Below are positions 44,119-52,412 of a stretch of DNA of 64,000 nucleotides, in pieces; positions within the stretch are counted from its first letter, which is position 1; each line of letters begins with the position of its first letter. The notes beneath the pieces are model-generated. The model ran no database searches. It saw nothing but the letters and a program-made list of their open reading frames with translations, and had not been told where the DNA came from. Position numbers and translations under genes: made by a program. Where the stretch lies: contig CAIZNI010000065.1 of the NCBI GenBank assembly GCA_903934295.1, positions 1-64,000 on the forward strand. Reading direction: 5' to 3'. Origin of the DNA: an uncultured beta proteobacterium (lineage in GTDB: Bacteria > Pseudomonadota > Gammaproteobacteria > Burkholderiales > Burkholderiaceae_E).

Positions 44119-44436
44119 TCACCCCGTCTGCAGTTCGAAGTGCACCTCGCGGCCCATCGCCGTGGCGATGTTGACCAGCGCGTCCAGCGAAAAGCGCGAC
44201 ACGCGGCCTCGAAGGAGGTCGTTCATGCGCGGCTGGGTCACTCCGCAGCGCTGGGCGGCTTCGGTCTGGGTCCAGTTGCTCTCCTTGACGATGGCGGTGA
44301 TCTGGCGCATCAACTCCGAACGGGCGCGCAGGTTGGCCGCCTGCTCGGGCGTGTCGGCGATGGCGTCCCAGACGCTGGCGAAGGATTCCACCTGCTGCAC
44401 AGGCTTCTTGCTCGTGGCGTTCTTTGCGGTCTTCAT
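44119..44436 (-). CDS. HigA-like antitoxin (XRE HTH)
   Basis: 105 residues. The C-terminal XRE helix-turn-helix reads WTQTEAAQRCGVTQPRMNDL; VSRFSLDALVNIATAMGREV follows as in HigA-type antitoxins of the RelE/Gp49 family. It lies directly after the toxin gene (its ATG touches the toxin stop), the order toxin-antitoxin of higBA. The antitoxin is intact while the toxin frame is broken. The 170 nt between it and the acyltransferase holds no gene I recognise. Confidence 0.88.
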   Translation of the reverse strand: MKTAKNATSKKPVQQVESFASVWDAIADTPEQAANLRARSELMRQITAIVKESNWTQTEAAQRCGVTQPRMNDLLRGRVSRFSLDALVNIATAMGREVHFELQTG

Positions 44437-44758
44437 CTAACGCTCCTTGGACAATGCGAGCCATCGCGTTCGGGCCAATTCAACATCCCGTGGACTCGTC
44501 GCCTGGGTCTTCTTCTCGAACGCGTGCAAGACAGCCACATAGTCCTTCAGGCGCGCGGTGTAGATCACACGGTACGTCCCCGACTCGTCCCAGATTCGAA
44601 GGTCCTCCACGCCCTTGCCGATGGCTGGCACGGGCTTGAAGTCGGCAGGCTGCTCGCCGCGCTGGACCTTCTCCAGTTGAGCCGGCGTCCTGTCGCACGT
44701 CTTCCGGGAACTCCCGAAGACGCTTGAGCGAGTCGCCGAGGAACCGCACGGACTTCAT
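44437..44758 (-). pseudogene. HigB-like (Gp49 family) toxin with frameshift
   Basis: Two frames together give one toxin of about 107 residues. The start MKSVRFLGDSLKRLREFPED runs from 44758; after QDAG the frame is lost near 44680, and the second frame continues as QLEKVQRGEQPADFKPVPAI, then VEDLRIWDESGTYRVIYTAR to the stop at 44437. Relatives read AGYQL at the break, so two bases seem to be missing there. Parts on both sides are well conserved, hence the break is recent, or a sequencing error. An in-frame GTG at 44631 could give only a C-terminal piece. Confidence 0.8.
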
Positions 44759-44763
44759 GAACT

Positions 44764-44787
44764 GGATATATCCGAGTGGATATAACC
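44764..44787 (-). promoter_or_regulatory. Operator/promoter of the HigBA-like pair
   Basis: Perfect palindrome GGATATATCC (44764-44773), 4 nt, and a near copy GGATATAACC (44778-44787), starting 6 nt upstream of the toxin start. AT-rich in a GC-rich setting, it is a good candidate for the HigA binding site. Confidence 0.6.
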
Positions 44788-45011
44788 GCGCAAACGATTG
44801 CTAGGTTGCTTGGTGCTTGGCTACATCAACCTCTCCGGCAGTGGCAGCCGTACCAAGATGACTGACCCGATGCAGCAGACGGGCCGCGTGCTGCGAGCAC
44901 GGGGTTCAGGGAAGGGTTCGCAGTCGCCCCATCAAGTTCGAATCCCCCTCCCGACCCGTTTAGAAACCCTCCTGACCTTTGAGGGGTCGGTACGCGCGGG
45001 ATCGCTAGCGG
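44788..45011. other. Non-coding stretch with second tRNA-like fragment
   Basis: No gene seen. At 44935-44955 AGTTCGAATCCCCCTCCCGAC resembles the T-arm and acceptor end of the tRNA-Ser at 41.5 kb (GGTTCGAATCCCACCCTCTCC). It may be a decayed right-hand attachment site of a small island. Confidence 0.35.
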
Positions 45012-45230
45012 TCAGGCGATCCGCCCGAACATCCCGCCCAGGTATTTGTCGCGCCCGTCCTCCATGAACAGTACGCGCCAGTCCTCTATTCGCGTCAGAG
45101 GTGACCTGGCCGCGCCCGATCCTGCGCACGAGGACTTCAAGCCCTGTGCGCGCACCGGCTTCCCGATGCGCTTGGTAGCGGACAGCCGCTCGGCGAAGCG
45201 CTGGCGACCTTGATGAAATCCGCGCATCAT
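45012..45230 (-). pseudogene. Unidentified gene remnant
   Basis: A 72-codon frame ending LTRIEDWRVLFMEDGRDKYL then GGMFGRIA and a stop. The composition (ordered mix of charged and hydrophobic residues) looks like a real C-terminus, but there is no start signal and no family I recognise. It probably is the last part of a gene lost by deletion. Confidence 0.3.
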
Positions 45231-45294
45231 CCGCGGCAGCGTCGGGCAAGCCCCTTACTGCGGATCGATCCCGCCAATCCTGGAGTTTTCTGCA

Positions 45295-46524
45295 ATGAGA
45301 CGTTCTTACGGCTGGGTGGTGGTCGGTGCCGGGATGGTGATGACCGGGCTGAGCTTCGGCGCAATGATGTCGCTTGCCGTCCTGCTGATTCCCATGGCGC
45401 AGGAGACCGGGTGGTCACGCAGCGGTATTTCCTCGGTGGCCACCATCAATTTCCTGTTCATGGGCATTGGCTCCATCCTGTGGGGCATGCTGTCGGACCG
45501 GATCGGGGCGCGCCGCGTGGTGCTGCTGGGCGGCGTCCTGCTGGGCACCGGTCTGATCGCAGCCAGCCGGGCCACCACGCTGCTCGAGTTGCAGCTCACT
45601 TTCGGCCCGATGGTGGGCGCGGCGGTGGGCAGTTTCTATGCGCCGATGATCTCGGTGGCGACCGGCTGGGTCGAGGACCGCCGCAATCTCGCCGCCGCAC
45701 TGGTGTCGGCCGGCATGGGCATGGGGTCGATGGTGGTGTCGCCGTTCGCCGGCTGGCTGCTAGGCCACTATGACTGGCGAGTCACTTTGCTGATCATCGG
45801 CTGCGTCTCCGGCTGTCTCGTGCTGATCGCCGCTGCGCTGGTGCGCGATCCGCCCGGAGTGACGCGAAATGCCGGTGGCGGGGCGCAGGACCCGGGCATC
45901 GATCCGGCCTACCCGCTGACGGCTGCGCAGGCACTGCGCAAACCGCAGTTCGTGGTGGTGGCGCTGGCTCATTTCGCGTGTTGCGCTGCGCACTCGGGAC
46001 CGATCTTCCACATGGTCACCTATGCGGCCTTCTGCGGCCTGGGGCCCATGGTGGCGGTCAGTGTCTTCAGCCTGGCCGGTTTGTCGGGCCTGGGCGGACG
46101 GATCGGCATGGGCATGATCGCCGATCGCAAAGGGGTCAAGCGCACCCTGGTCGCAGGCCTGGTGCTGCAGGCCCTGGCGATCGGCGCCTACGCGTTCATC
46201 GACTCATTGCCGGCGTTCTATGCGCTGGCGATCGTGTTTGGTGTGGCGTATGGCGGCGTCATGCCGCTGTACGCGGTGCTGGTGCGCGACGCCTTCGGTC
46301 CGCGCATCATGGGCACGATGTTCGGTGCGGTGAGCCTGTGCGCGAGCCTGGGCATGGCACTGGGCCCCGGCCTGGGGGGCTTTGTGTTCGACACCTGGGG
46401 CAACTACTCGCGCTTGTACATCGGCTCGTGCGTGGTCGGCCTGTGCGCGGTGGCGGTGGCGCTGATGTTTCGCGCCGACCGCGATGGCGGGTCCCGGCCG
46501 GCGCTCACGCTGAAAGCAGCCTGA
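45295..46524 (+). CDS. MFS transporter (monocarboxylate/OFA-like)
   Basis: 409 residues, 12 membrane helices. N-terminal SYGWVVVGAGMVMTGLSFGA and SILWGMLSDRIGARRVVLLG are typical; the second half has IGMGMIADRKGVKRTLVAG. This pattern is found in oxalate/formate and monocarboxylate carriers. Substrate unknown. It has no close same-strand partner, and the upstream region carries gene debris, so it may have arrived separately. Confidence 0.88.
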   Translation: MRRSYGWVVVGAGMVMTGLSFGAMMSLAVLLIPMAQETGWSRSGISSVATINFLFMGIGSILWGMLSDRIGARRVVLLGGVLLGTGLIAASRATTLLELQLTFGPMVGAAVGSFYAPMISVATGWVEDRRNLAAALVSAGMGMGSMVVSPFAGWLLGHYDWRVTLLIIGCVSGCLVLIAAALVRDPPGVTRNAGGGAQDPGIDPAYPLTAAQALRKPQFVVVALAHFACCAAHSGPIFHMVTYAAFCGLGPMVAVSVFSLAGLSGLGGRIGMGMIADRKGVKRTLVAGLVLQALAIGAYAFIDSLPAFYALAIVFGVAYGGVMPLYAVLVRDAFGPRIMGTMFGAVSLCASLGMALGPGLGGFVFDTWGNYSRLYIGSCVVGLCAVAVALMFRADRDGGSRPALTLKAA

Positions 46525-46551
46525 GGCGAAGGCCCTTACCCGTCGCGGCGC

Positions 46552-46640
46552 TCAGGCGGCTTTGGCCGTCTGCGAGGCCTGCCAGACCCGCTCCGCGGTC
46601 AGCGCCTGTTTGAGCGCTCCGCGCAATGCGGTGGGCTTGC
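46552..46640 (-). pseudogene. C-terminal gene fragment
   Basis: About 29 codons ending GALKQALTAERVWQASQTAK, then AA and a stop codon, in the reverse direction just after the MFS stop. The helical, protein-like sequence has no visible beginning. It is probably the tail of a deleted gene; family unknown. Confidence 0.25.
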
Positions 46641-46663
46641 CTGGTTCCTGATCCCGCAAAGGA

Positions 46664-47299
46664 CTACCAGCGCAGTACAGCCGGTCCGAGGATTGCACCG
46701 GCGGCGCCGGTCAGCGCGATACCCAGCGTGTACCAGACAGCGACGAATGCCGCGGACGCTTCCGGGCATGAGAGCGCATAGCCGATCGCGCCGACCGACC
46801 CGGCCAGCAGGCCGGCAGCGAAGCCGGCCACGCGGGGACGCATCGGCGCCAGGCCTCGTACCGCCCACAGGGCCGCGGCCAATGCCGGCAGCGACAGCAT
46901 CAGCACCGTGGGCGGGCAACTGAACCAAGAATGCCCCAGCAGGGCAGTCAGGCGACCGTCAGCCGGCTCGGACAGCCATGACAGAAGACCGATCGTTGCC
47001 ATCGCGAACACCACGGCCACGACAGCCATCCTGGGACGGGCCGCAGACGCAGCAGGCCGCGACAGCCGCGCAGCCCACCAGCCAGTGGCGGCGGCCAGTG
47101 CACCGGCGTAGATCATCTTGGTCCAGGGCACGGGCGTGCTGAAGAGCGACCACGGGATCAGTCCAAACCAGGCGATGGCCGCGCAGCCACTGGCCAGCAG
47201 CCCGGCCGCCACTGCGGGGTACAGACGCCTTGCCGCCATTGCACGCGGGGCTGGCCCCGCATTGCGGGCCAGCATATCGATCAGCGTCTCGGTCTTCAT
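46664..47299 (-). CDS. NrsF-type membrane anti-sigma factor (DUF1109)
   Basis: 211 residues with six membrane helices after a short cytoplasmic N-terminus (MKTETLIDMLARNAGPAPRA). Two cysteines, C128 (SWFSCPPTV) and C178 (YALSCPEAS), are 50 residues apart, as the two sensory cysteines of Caulobacter NrsF are. NrsF holds its ECF sigma factor inactive until metal (chromate, cadmium) or oxidative stress modifies the cysteines. The ATG overlaps the sigma gene by 4 nt, so the pair is translated together. Confidence 0.88.
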   Translation of the reverse strand: MKTETLIDMLARNAGPAPRAMAARRLYPAVAAGLLASGCAAIAWFGLIPWSLFSTPVPWTKMIYAGALAAATGWWAARLSRPAASAARPRMAVVAVVFAMATIGLLSWLSEPADGRLTALLGHSWFSCPPTVLMLSLPALAAALWAVRGLAPMRPRVAGFAAGLLAGSVGAIGYALSCPEASAAFVAVWYTLGIALTGAAGAILGPAVLRW

Positions 47300-47892
47300 T
47301 CCCGTCGTCCCTCGGTACCCGCGTGATCGGAACCGTCGCGCCGCACGAGTGCAGCCAGCCGCTTGAGGCCACGATGCACTTGCACCTTGATCGCCGATTC
47401 CGATGCGCCACTTTGCAAGGCCGCCTCGGCCACCGACAATCCCTCCAGCTTGGTCAGCACGATCGCCTGCCGCTGCGATTCGGGAAGGCTCTTCAGAAGG
47501 GCTGCCAGGTCGCGCTTGGCGCCACCGTCGTCAGGCTCTGCAGCCAGCAGTTGCTCGTCGACGTCGTCGAGCGCGTCGTGCAGATCGTCTCGCCGACCAC
47601 GCCGCCGCCACAGGTCGACCAGCTTGTGGCGCGCAATGGCCACGGCCCAGGCGCTGACGGGCAGCGTCGGGTCATAGGTGCCACGTTGCAGATGCAGGGC
47701 CAACAGCGTCTCCTGAACCAGATCTTCGACCTCGTCCGGCAATCCCGACAGGCGACGCTTCAGATACCCGCGAAGTCGAGCGGCGATCAGCGCGAGGGAC
47801 TGCCGGTAAGCCAGCTCATCGCCTGACTGCGCACGCAGCCACAGCGGCTTCAGTCGCGACTCCAGATTGTCAGAGCCTGTTACTGAAGACAT
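47296..47892 (-). CDS. ECF sigma factor (SigF/NrsF-associated type)
   Basis: 198 residues from the ATG at 47892 (MSSVTGSDNLESRLKPL). Region 2 (about 30-100) has LPDEVEDLVQETLLALH and PVSAWAVAIARHKLVDLWRR; region 4 (about 130-185) has LPESQRQAIVLTKLEGLSVAE and SESAIKVQVHRGLKRL. It recruits RNA polymerase to stress promoters when released by NrsF. A longer frame to 47979 has an in-frame ATG. The predicted -10 element ends right at the 47892 start, which leaves the true start, or a leaderless mRNA, undecided. Confidence 0.92.
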   Translation of the reverse strand: MSSVTGSDNLESRLKPLWLRAQSGDELAYRQSLALIAARLRGYLKRRLSGLPDEVEDLVQETLLALHLQRGTYDPTLPVSAWAVAIARHKLVDLWRRRGRRDDLHDALDDVDEQLLAAEPDDGGAKRDLAALLKSLPESQRQAIVLTKLEGLSVAEAALQSGASESAIKVQVHRGLKRLAALVRRDGSDHAGTEGRRE

Positions 47893-47924
47893 TTCGCTGC
47901 CGGGGGCTCTCGGGTTACATCGTG
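47893..47924 (-). promoter_or_regulatory. SigF-type ECF promoter facing the sigma/NrsF genes
   Basis: Read on the minus strand: CACGATGTAACC (47924-47913), 16 nt, CGAA (47896-47893). GTAACC-N16-CGAA is the promoter form reported for Caulobacter SigF. The same 12-mer and the same spacing occur before the divergent radical SAM operon. Confidence 0.75.
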
Positions 47925-48149
47925 GTGACCAGGCGCATTCACCGCAGCGGTGCGGGTTCGCGCTGAGCTTGTTTTGCATCGCGGGTCTAACCGTTTCCGG
48001 TCCGCGTCCGATAGTCTCATGGTCATGGGGCGACGGTTGCCCCCTTGCTTCGAGTCCCAGGAAACCACTGATTTGAGCAACTGCCTGCCTGGGTATCGCC
48101 TGTTCCGCAGCGGGACCGGACTGTCACCGACCGGGCAGGCGGTGATGGG

Positions 48150-48181
48150 CACGATGTAACCGCGGGCCACTCCCCGACGAA
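48150..48181 (+). promoter_or_regulatory. SigF-type ECF promoter of the radical SAM operon
   Basis: CACGATGTAACC (48150-48161), 16 nt, CGAA (48178-48181), 34 nt before the ATG at 48216. The -35 part GTAACC and -10 part CGAA match the divergent copy exactly while the spacer differs, which is what selection for sigma binding would leave. Confidence 0.8.
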
Positions 48182-48215
48182 TGACAGGCATCGCATCCAC
48201 TCGAGAGGACTCTTG

Positions 48216-49235
48216 ATGCACGCCACGCTCCCCTTGCTCGCCGCCACCGACTTCCCGCCGATCCGGCGCCGGTCGCTCGACACCCTCCAGGTCAACCTGG
48301 GCTACAAGTGCAACCAGAGTTGCCTGCACTGCCACGTGGCAGCCAGCCCGCAGCGCACCGAGATGATGGGCAGCGACACGATCGCGCAGGTCATTGAGGT
48401 GCTGCGTGCGCGCAAGGTCTCGACGCTGGACCTCACGGGCGGTGCGCCGGAGCTCAACGAGCATTTTCGCCCTCTCGTGCGGCAGGCCCGGGCGCTGGGC
48501 GTGCGGGTGATCGACCGCTGCAACCTCACCATCCTGTCCGAGCCCGGGCAGGAAGACCTGGCGGCATTCCTGGCCGAGCAGGCGGTGGAAATCACCGCCT
48601 CGCTGCCGTGCTACTCGCCGGCCAACGTCGACCGTCAGCGCGGCGACGGCGTCTTCGAGCGCAGCATCGCCGGCCTGCGCCAGCTCAATGCGCTGGGCTA
48701 TGGCGATCAGACCCGCGGCCTGGCGCTGAACCTGGTCTACAACCCACAGGGGCCGTCACTGCCGCCGCCGCAGGGGCCGCTGGAGGCCGACTACAAGCGC
48801 GAACTGCTGGAGCATTTCGGCATCCGCTTCGACCACCTGTTCGCGCTGACCAACATGCCGGTTCAGCGCTTCGGCAGCACGCTGGTCAGCAAGGGGACGT
48901 TCCGCACCTACATGCAGCTGCTGCGCGACAGCTACCGGATCGAGAACCTGGAGACGGTCATGTGTCGCAGCCTGCTCAGTGTCGACTGGCAAGGCTTCCT
49001 TCATGACTGCGACTTCAACCAGATGCTGGGCCTGCGCGCCAACCTGGGCGGGCAGGTGCGACCGCACCTGCGTGACCTGCTGCAACACGAACCGGCTGGC
49101 ACAGACATCCGCATCGCCGATCATTGCTACGGCTGCACAGCCGGCCAGGGCAGCAGCTGCGGCGGGGCACTGGAAACCGCAGCGCCTGATGTCAAGGCAA
49201 TGGCGGACGTACGCCTGACCGAGCCAGCGCGATGA
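48216..49235 (+). CDS. ArsS-like radical SAM enzyme (radical SAM/Cys-rich, DUF3641)
   Basis: 339 residues. The [4Fe-4S] cluster motif is C32-C36-C39 (GYKCNQSCLHCHVAASP); the SAM glycine motif is LTGGAPELNEHF. The C-terminal DUF3641-type part has FALTNMPVQRFGS, DFNQMLGL and a cysteine cluster HCYGCTAGQGSSCGG. This architecture is that of the arsenosugar-synthesis enzyme ArsS, which adds a deoxyadenosyl group to dimethylarsinous acid. No arsM methyltransferase is present nearby, so the substrate is open. ATG at 48216 follows GAGAGGA; it overlaps the next gene by 4 nt. Confidence 0.88.
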   Translation: MHATLPLLAATDFPPIRRRSLDTLQVNLGYKCNQSCLHCHVAASPQRTEMMGSDTIAQVIEVLRARKVSTLDLTGGAPELNEHFRPLVRQARALGVRVIDRCNLTILSEPGQEDLAAFLAEQAVEITASLPCYSPANVDRQRGDGVFERSIAGLRQLNALGYGDQTRGLALNLVYNPQGPSLPPPQGPLEADYKRELLEHFGIRFDHLFALTNMPVQRFGSTLVSKGTFRTYMQLLRDSYRIENLETVMCRSLLSVDWQGFLHDCDFNQMLGLRANLGGQVRPHLRDLLQHEPAGTDIRIADHCYGCTAGQGSSCGGALETAAPDVKAMADVRLTEPAR

Positions 49236-51400
49236 CGGCTCGCCCATCGAAGGCGCTGATGTGGGCCGGGGCGGCGGCTGTGGCTCTGGGGTCCCTGTGG
49301 GCCTGGCAGCACTTCGGCCTGGGCGCGATGCTGACCCTGGACAACCTCAAGGCCAGCCGCGATGCCTTGCAGGCGCAGGTGCAGGCGCAGCCGCTGGCCA
49401 CGGCCGCGGTGTTTTTCGCGATTTACGTGGCCGCAGCGGCGCTGTCGATCCCGGGTGCGCTGATCCTGACGTTGGCCGCCGGCGCGATGTTCGGCTTGGG
49501 CTGGGGCCTGCTGCTGGTGAGCTTTGCCTCCAGCCTGGGGGCGCTGCTGGCCTTCCTGGTGGCGCGCTACCTGCTTCGCGACAGCATTCAGACGCGTTTT
49601 GGCAAGACCCTGGCGCCCATCAATGACGGCGTGCGCAAGGACGGCACCTTCTACCTGCTGACGCTGCGACTGGTGCCGGTGTTCCCGTTCTGGCTGATCA
49701 ACCTGCTCATGGGGCTGACGCCGATCGGTGCGGGCCGCTTCTATCGGGTCAGCCAGCTCGGCATGCTGGCCGGCACGGCGGTGTATGTGAACGCGGGCAC
49801 GCAGCTGGCGGCGATTCAGTCGCCGGGCGACATCCTCTCGCCGGGGCTGCTGGGCAGCTTCGTGCTGCTGGGACTGTTCCCGCTGCTGGCCAAGGCCGGC
49901 GTGGCCTGGCTGGCGCAGCGCAAGGTCTATGCGAAGTGGACCAAGCCTCGTGCTTTTGATCGCAACCTCGTCGTCATCGGCGCCGGTGCCGGCGGGCTGG
50001 TCAGCGCCTACATCGCCGCTGCCGTCAAGGCCAAGGTCACGCTGATCGAAGGCCACCAGATGGGCGGCGACTGCCTGAACTTCGGGTGCGTGCCGAGCAA
50101 GGCGCTGATCCGCTCGGCCAAGATGGCGCGGCAACTGAAGAAGGCGCATGAACTGGGCGTGGCCGATGCGGCTGGCCGCGTGGACTTTGCCGCGGTGATG
50201 AAGCGAGTCCACCGCGTCATCCGCGACATCGCGCCTCACGATTCTGTTGAACGTTACACCGGCCTGGGCGTGGAGGTGCTGCAGGGCCATGCCCGCATCA
50301 CCAGCCCCTGGACGGTCGAGGTGAAGCGGGCGGACGGCGGCTCGCAGACGCTGACGACGAAAAACATCGTCATCGCCGCCGGTGCCAGCCCCTTCGTGCC
50401 GCCGATTCCCGGCCTCAAGGAAGCCGGCTTCCTGACCAGTGACACGGTGTGGGGCCTCACCGAATGCCCCAAGCGCCTGGTCGTGCTCGGCGGCGGCCCC
50501 ATCGGCAGCGAACTGGCGCAGAGCTTTGCCCGGCTGGGCAGCGCCGTCACCCAGGTGGAGATGGCCGCGCGCATCCTGGTGCGCGAAGACCCGGAGGTCT
50601 CCGAACTGGTAACCGCCTCGCTGCGCGCCGACGGCGTGAACGTGCTCACCGGGCACCAGGCGGTGCGCGTCGAGGTGGTGGACGGCGCGAAGCGGCTCAT
50701 TGCCAGAGCAGGTGGTGCGGAGGTGGTCATCGCCTTCGACGAGTTGCTGTGCGCCGTGGGCCGCAGCCCGCGCGTCACCGGCTACGGACTGGAGGATCTG
50801 GGCATTCCACTCACACCGCGCAACACCATCGAGACCAACGCCTGCCTGCAGACGCGGTACCCGAACATCTACGCCGTGGGTGACGTCGCCGGGCCCTTCC
50901 AGTTCACCCACACGGCCGCACATCAAGCCTGGTATGCCGCAGTCAACGCGTTGTTCGGGCGCTGGCGCCGCTTCAAGGTCGACTACCGGGTGATCCCCTG
51001 GGCCACCTTCACCGACCCTGAGGTGGCGCGCGTCGGACTGAGCGAGGGCGACGCAAAGGAGCAGGGCATCGCTTATGAAGTGACGCGGTACGGCATCGAC
51101 GACCTCGACCGTGCCATCGCCGACGGCACCGCGCACGGTTTCGTGAAGGTGCTGACGGAGCCGGGCAAGGACCGCATCCTGGGCGTGACCATCGTCGGCG
51201 AACACGCCGGCGATCTGCTGGCCGAGTATGTGCTGGCGATGAAACACGGCCTGGGGCTCAACAAGATCCTGGGCACCATCCACACCTACCCGACGCTGGC
51301 CGAGGCCAACAAGTACGTGGCCGGCGAGTGGAAGCGGGCTCATGCGCCGCAGAAGCTTTTGCAGTGGGTGGCGCGCTACCACGCCTGGGAGCGGGCATGA
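49232..51400 (+). CDS. TVP38/DedA-like membrane domain fused to flavoprotein disulfide reductase
   Basis: 722 residues. Residues 1-235 form a TVP38/TMEM64 (SNARE-associated/DedA-like) membrane domain (AALSIPGALILTLAAGAMFG, FPFWLINLLMGLTPI). Residues 245-722 are an FAD/NAD disulfide reductase of the mercuric reductase/lipoamide dehydrogenase group: FAD loop VVIGAGAGGLVSAYIAAAV, redox pair C281/C286 (GGDCLNFGCVPSK), C-terminal GTIHTYPTLAEANKYV. The usual His-x-x-x-x-Glu at the C-terminus appears as HTYPTLAE, so the catalytic base pair is present in altered form. No heavy-metal-binding N-terminal domain and no C-terminal mercury cysteines. Probably reduces a disulfide or metalloid thiolate at the membrane. 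Confidence 0.9.
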   Translation: MTARPSKALMWAGAAAVALGSLWAWQHFGLGAMLTLDNLKASRDALQAQVQAQPLATAAVFFAIYVAAAALSIPGALILTLAAGAMFGLGWGLLLVSFASSLGALLAFLVARYLLRDSIQTRFGKTLAPINDGVRKDGTFYLLTLRLVPVFPFWLINLLMGLTPIGAGRFYRVSQLGMLAGTAVYVNAGTQLAAIQSPGDILSPGLLGSFVLLGLFPLLAKAGVAWLAQRKVYAKWTKPRAFDRNLVVIGAGAGGLVSAYIAAAVKAKVTLIEGHQMGGDCLNFGCVPSKALIRSAKMARQLKKAHELGVADAAGRVDFAAVMKRVHRVIRDIAPHDSVERYTGLGVEVLQGHARITSPWTVEVKRADGGSQTLTTKNIVIAAGASPFVPPIPGLKEAGFLTSDTVWGLTECPKRLVVLGGGPIGSELAQSFARLGSAVTQVEMAARILVREDPEVSELVTASLRADGVNVLTGHQAVRVEVVDGAKRLIARAGGAEVVIAFDELLCAVGRSPRVTGYGLEDLGIPLTPRNTIETNACLQTRYPNIYAVGDVAGPFQFTHTAAHQAWYAAVNALFGRWRRFKVDYRVIPWATFTDPEVARVGLSEGDAKEQGIAYEVTRYGIDDLDRAIADGTAHGFVKVLTEPGKDRILGVTIVGEHAGDLLAEYVLAMKHGLGLNKILGTIHTYPTLAEANKYVAGEWKRAHAPQKLLQWVARYHAWERA

Positions 51401-52245
51401 CCACCTCGACCCGACGCCGGTTGCTGGGCTTCACGCTGGGCGGTGCTGTGACCGCCGTGGCCTCGTTGCCACCATCGCCGGTAGACGCGCAGCCCGCCGG
51501 CTTTGACCACAGCCACACGGCCTGGACGGCGCTGCTGCGCAAGCATGTCCGGCTCGTGCGCGGCGGCCAGGCCACGCAGGTGGCCTACGCCGGCTTCAGA
51601 GCCGATCGCGCTGCCCTGAAGGCCTACCTCGACAGCCTGTCAGCGGTGACGCCCGCTACCTTCGCCGGGTGGGGCAGGGCCGAACGCCAGGCTTTCCTCA
51701 TCAACGCCTACAACGCCTTCACGGTCGAGCTCATCCTCACTCGCTACCCGGAACTGAAGTCGATCAAGGACCTCGGCAGCCTGCTCAACAGTCCGTGGAA
51801 GCCGAAGTGGATCCCGTTGCTGGGCACCAATGTCTCTCTCGACGACATCGAGCACGCGATGCTGCGAAAACGCGGCGACCACGACGACCCACGAGTCCAC
51901 TTCGCGGTCAACTGCGCCAGCATCGGCTGCCCGGCGCTGCGCGAAGAGGCCTTTGTGACCTCACGGCTGGACGCGCAGATGGACGAGCAGACGCTGCGTT
52001 TCATGAGCGACCGCACGCGCAACCGCTTCAACCCTCAGCGCGGTCGGCTGGAACTCTCGAAGATCTTCGACTGGTATGGCGAGGACTTCCGGCTCGGCCA
52101 CCGCGGCATCGGCTCGTTGCAGGGCTTCGCGGCGCGCTACGCCGATCAGCTGGCCGACGCGCCTGCAGACCGCGAGCGGATCCGCACGGGCGCCGTGGAC
52201 ATCGCCTTCACCGACTACGACTGGGCGCTGAACGACGCGCGATGA
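51397..52245 (+). CDS. DUF547 protein, probably exported
   Basis: 282 residues from the ATG at 51397, 4-nt overlap with the previous gene. The N-terminus is a twin-arginine-like signal (TTSTRRRLLGFTLGGAVTAV). DUF547 core: QAFLINAYNAFTVELILTRY, IKDLGSLLNSPWK, VHFAVNCASIGCPALREEAF and LSKIFDWYGEDF. The conserved Cys and His in VHFAVNCASIGCP suggest a papain/transglutaminase-like fold, but no activity is known for this family. Typical companion of ArsS-type radical SAM genes. Confidence 0.88.
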   Translation: MTTSTRRRLLGFTLGGAVTAVASLPPSPVDAQPAGFDHSHTAWTALLRKHVRLVRGGQATQVAYAGFRADRAALKAYLDSLSAVTPATFAGWGRAERQAFLINAYNAFTVELILTRYPELKSIKDLGSLLNSPWKPKWIPLLGTNVSLDDIEHAMLRKRGDHDDPRVHFAVNCASIGCPALREEAFVTSRLDAQMDEQTLRFMSDRTRNRFNPQRGRLELSKIFDWYGEDFRLGHRGIGSLQGFAARYADQLADAPADRERIRTGAVDIAFTDYDWALNDAR

Positions 52246-52379
52246 AGCCGGCACGGTCGATCGTCATCCCGACGCTGGGTCGACGCCACGGTGACCGGTC
52301 CTGGACAGACGCGGGTGACGGTGGGTCACGATCTCGGCCGGTTGCGCCGATTGGCCACCCGTGTCATCGGCGGGTCTGA
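52242..52379 (+). pseudogene. Remnant of a glycosyltransferase start (TIGR04283-like)
   Basis: The ATG overlaps the DUF547 stop (ATGA), as for the other genes of this operon, and opens MKPARSIVIPTL, the standard beginning of family 2 glycosyltransferases that accompany ArsS/DUF547 clusters. After about 12 residues the frame turns into low-complexity Arg/Gly sequence and stops at 52379. The main body is missing, so an internal deletion is the likely cause. Identification rests on 12 residues plus context. Confidence 0.4.
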
Positions 52380-52412
52380 ACCCCTCATCACCTTGCTCTG
52401 GGCGAACGTTTC

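Noticed and set aside
48213-48215. TTG start one codon before the radical SAM ATG
   Set aside because: The ATG at 48216 is the better start with GAGAGGA upstream; the TTG adds a single residue.
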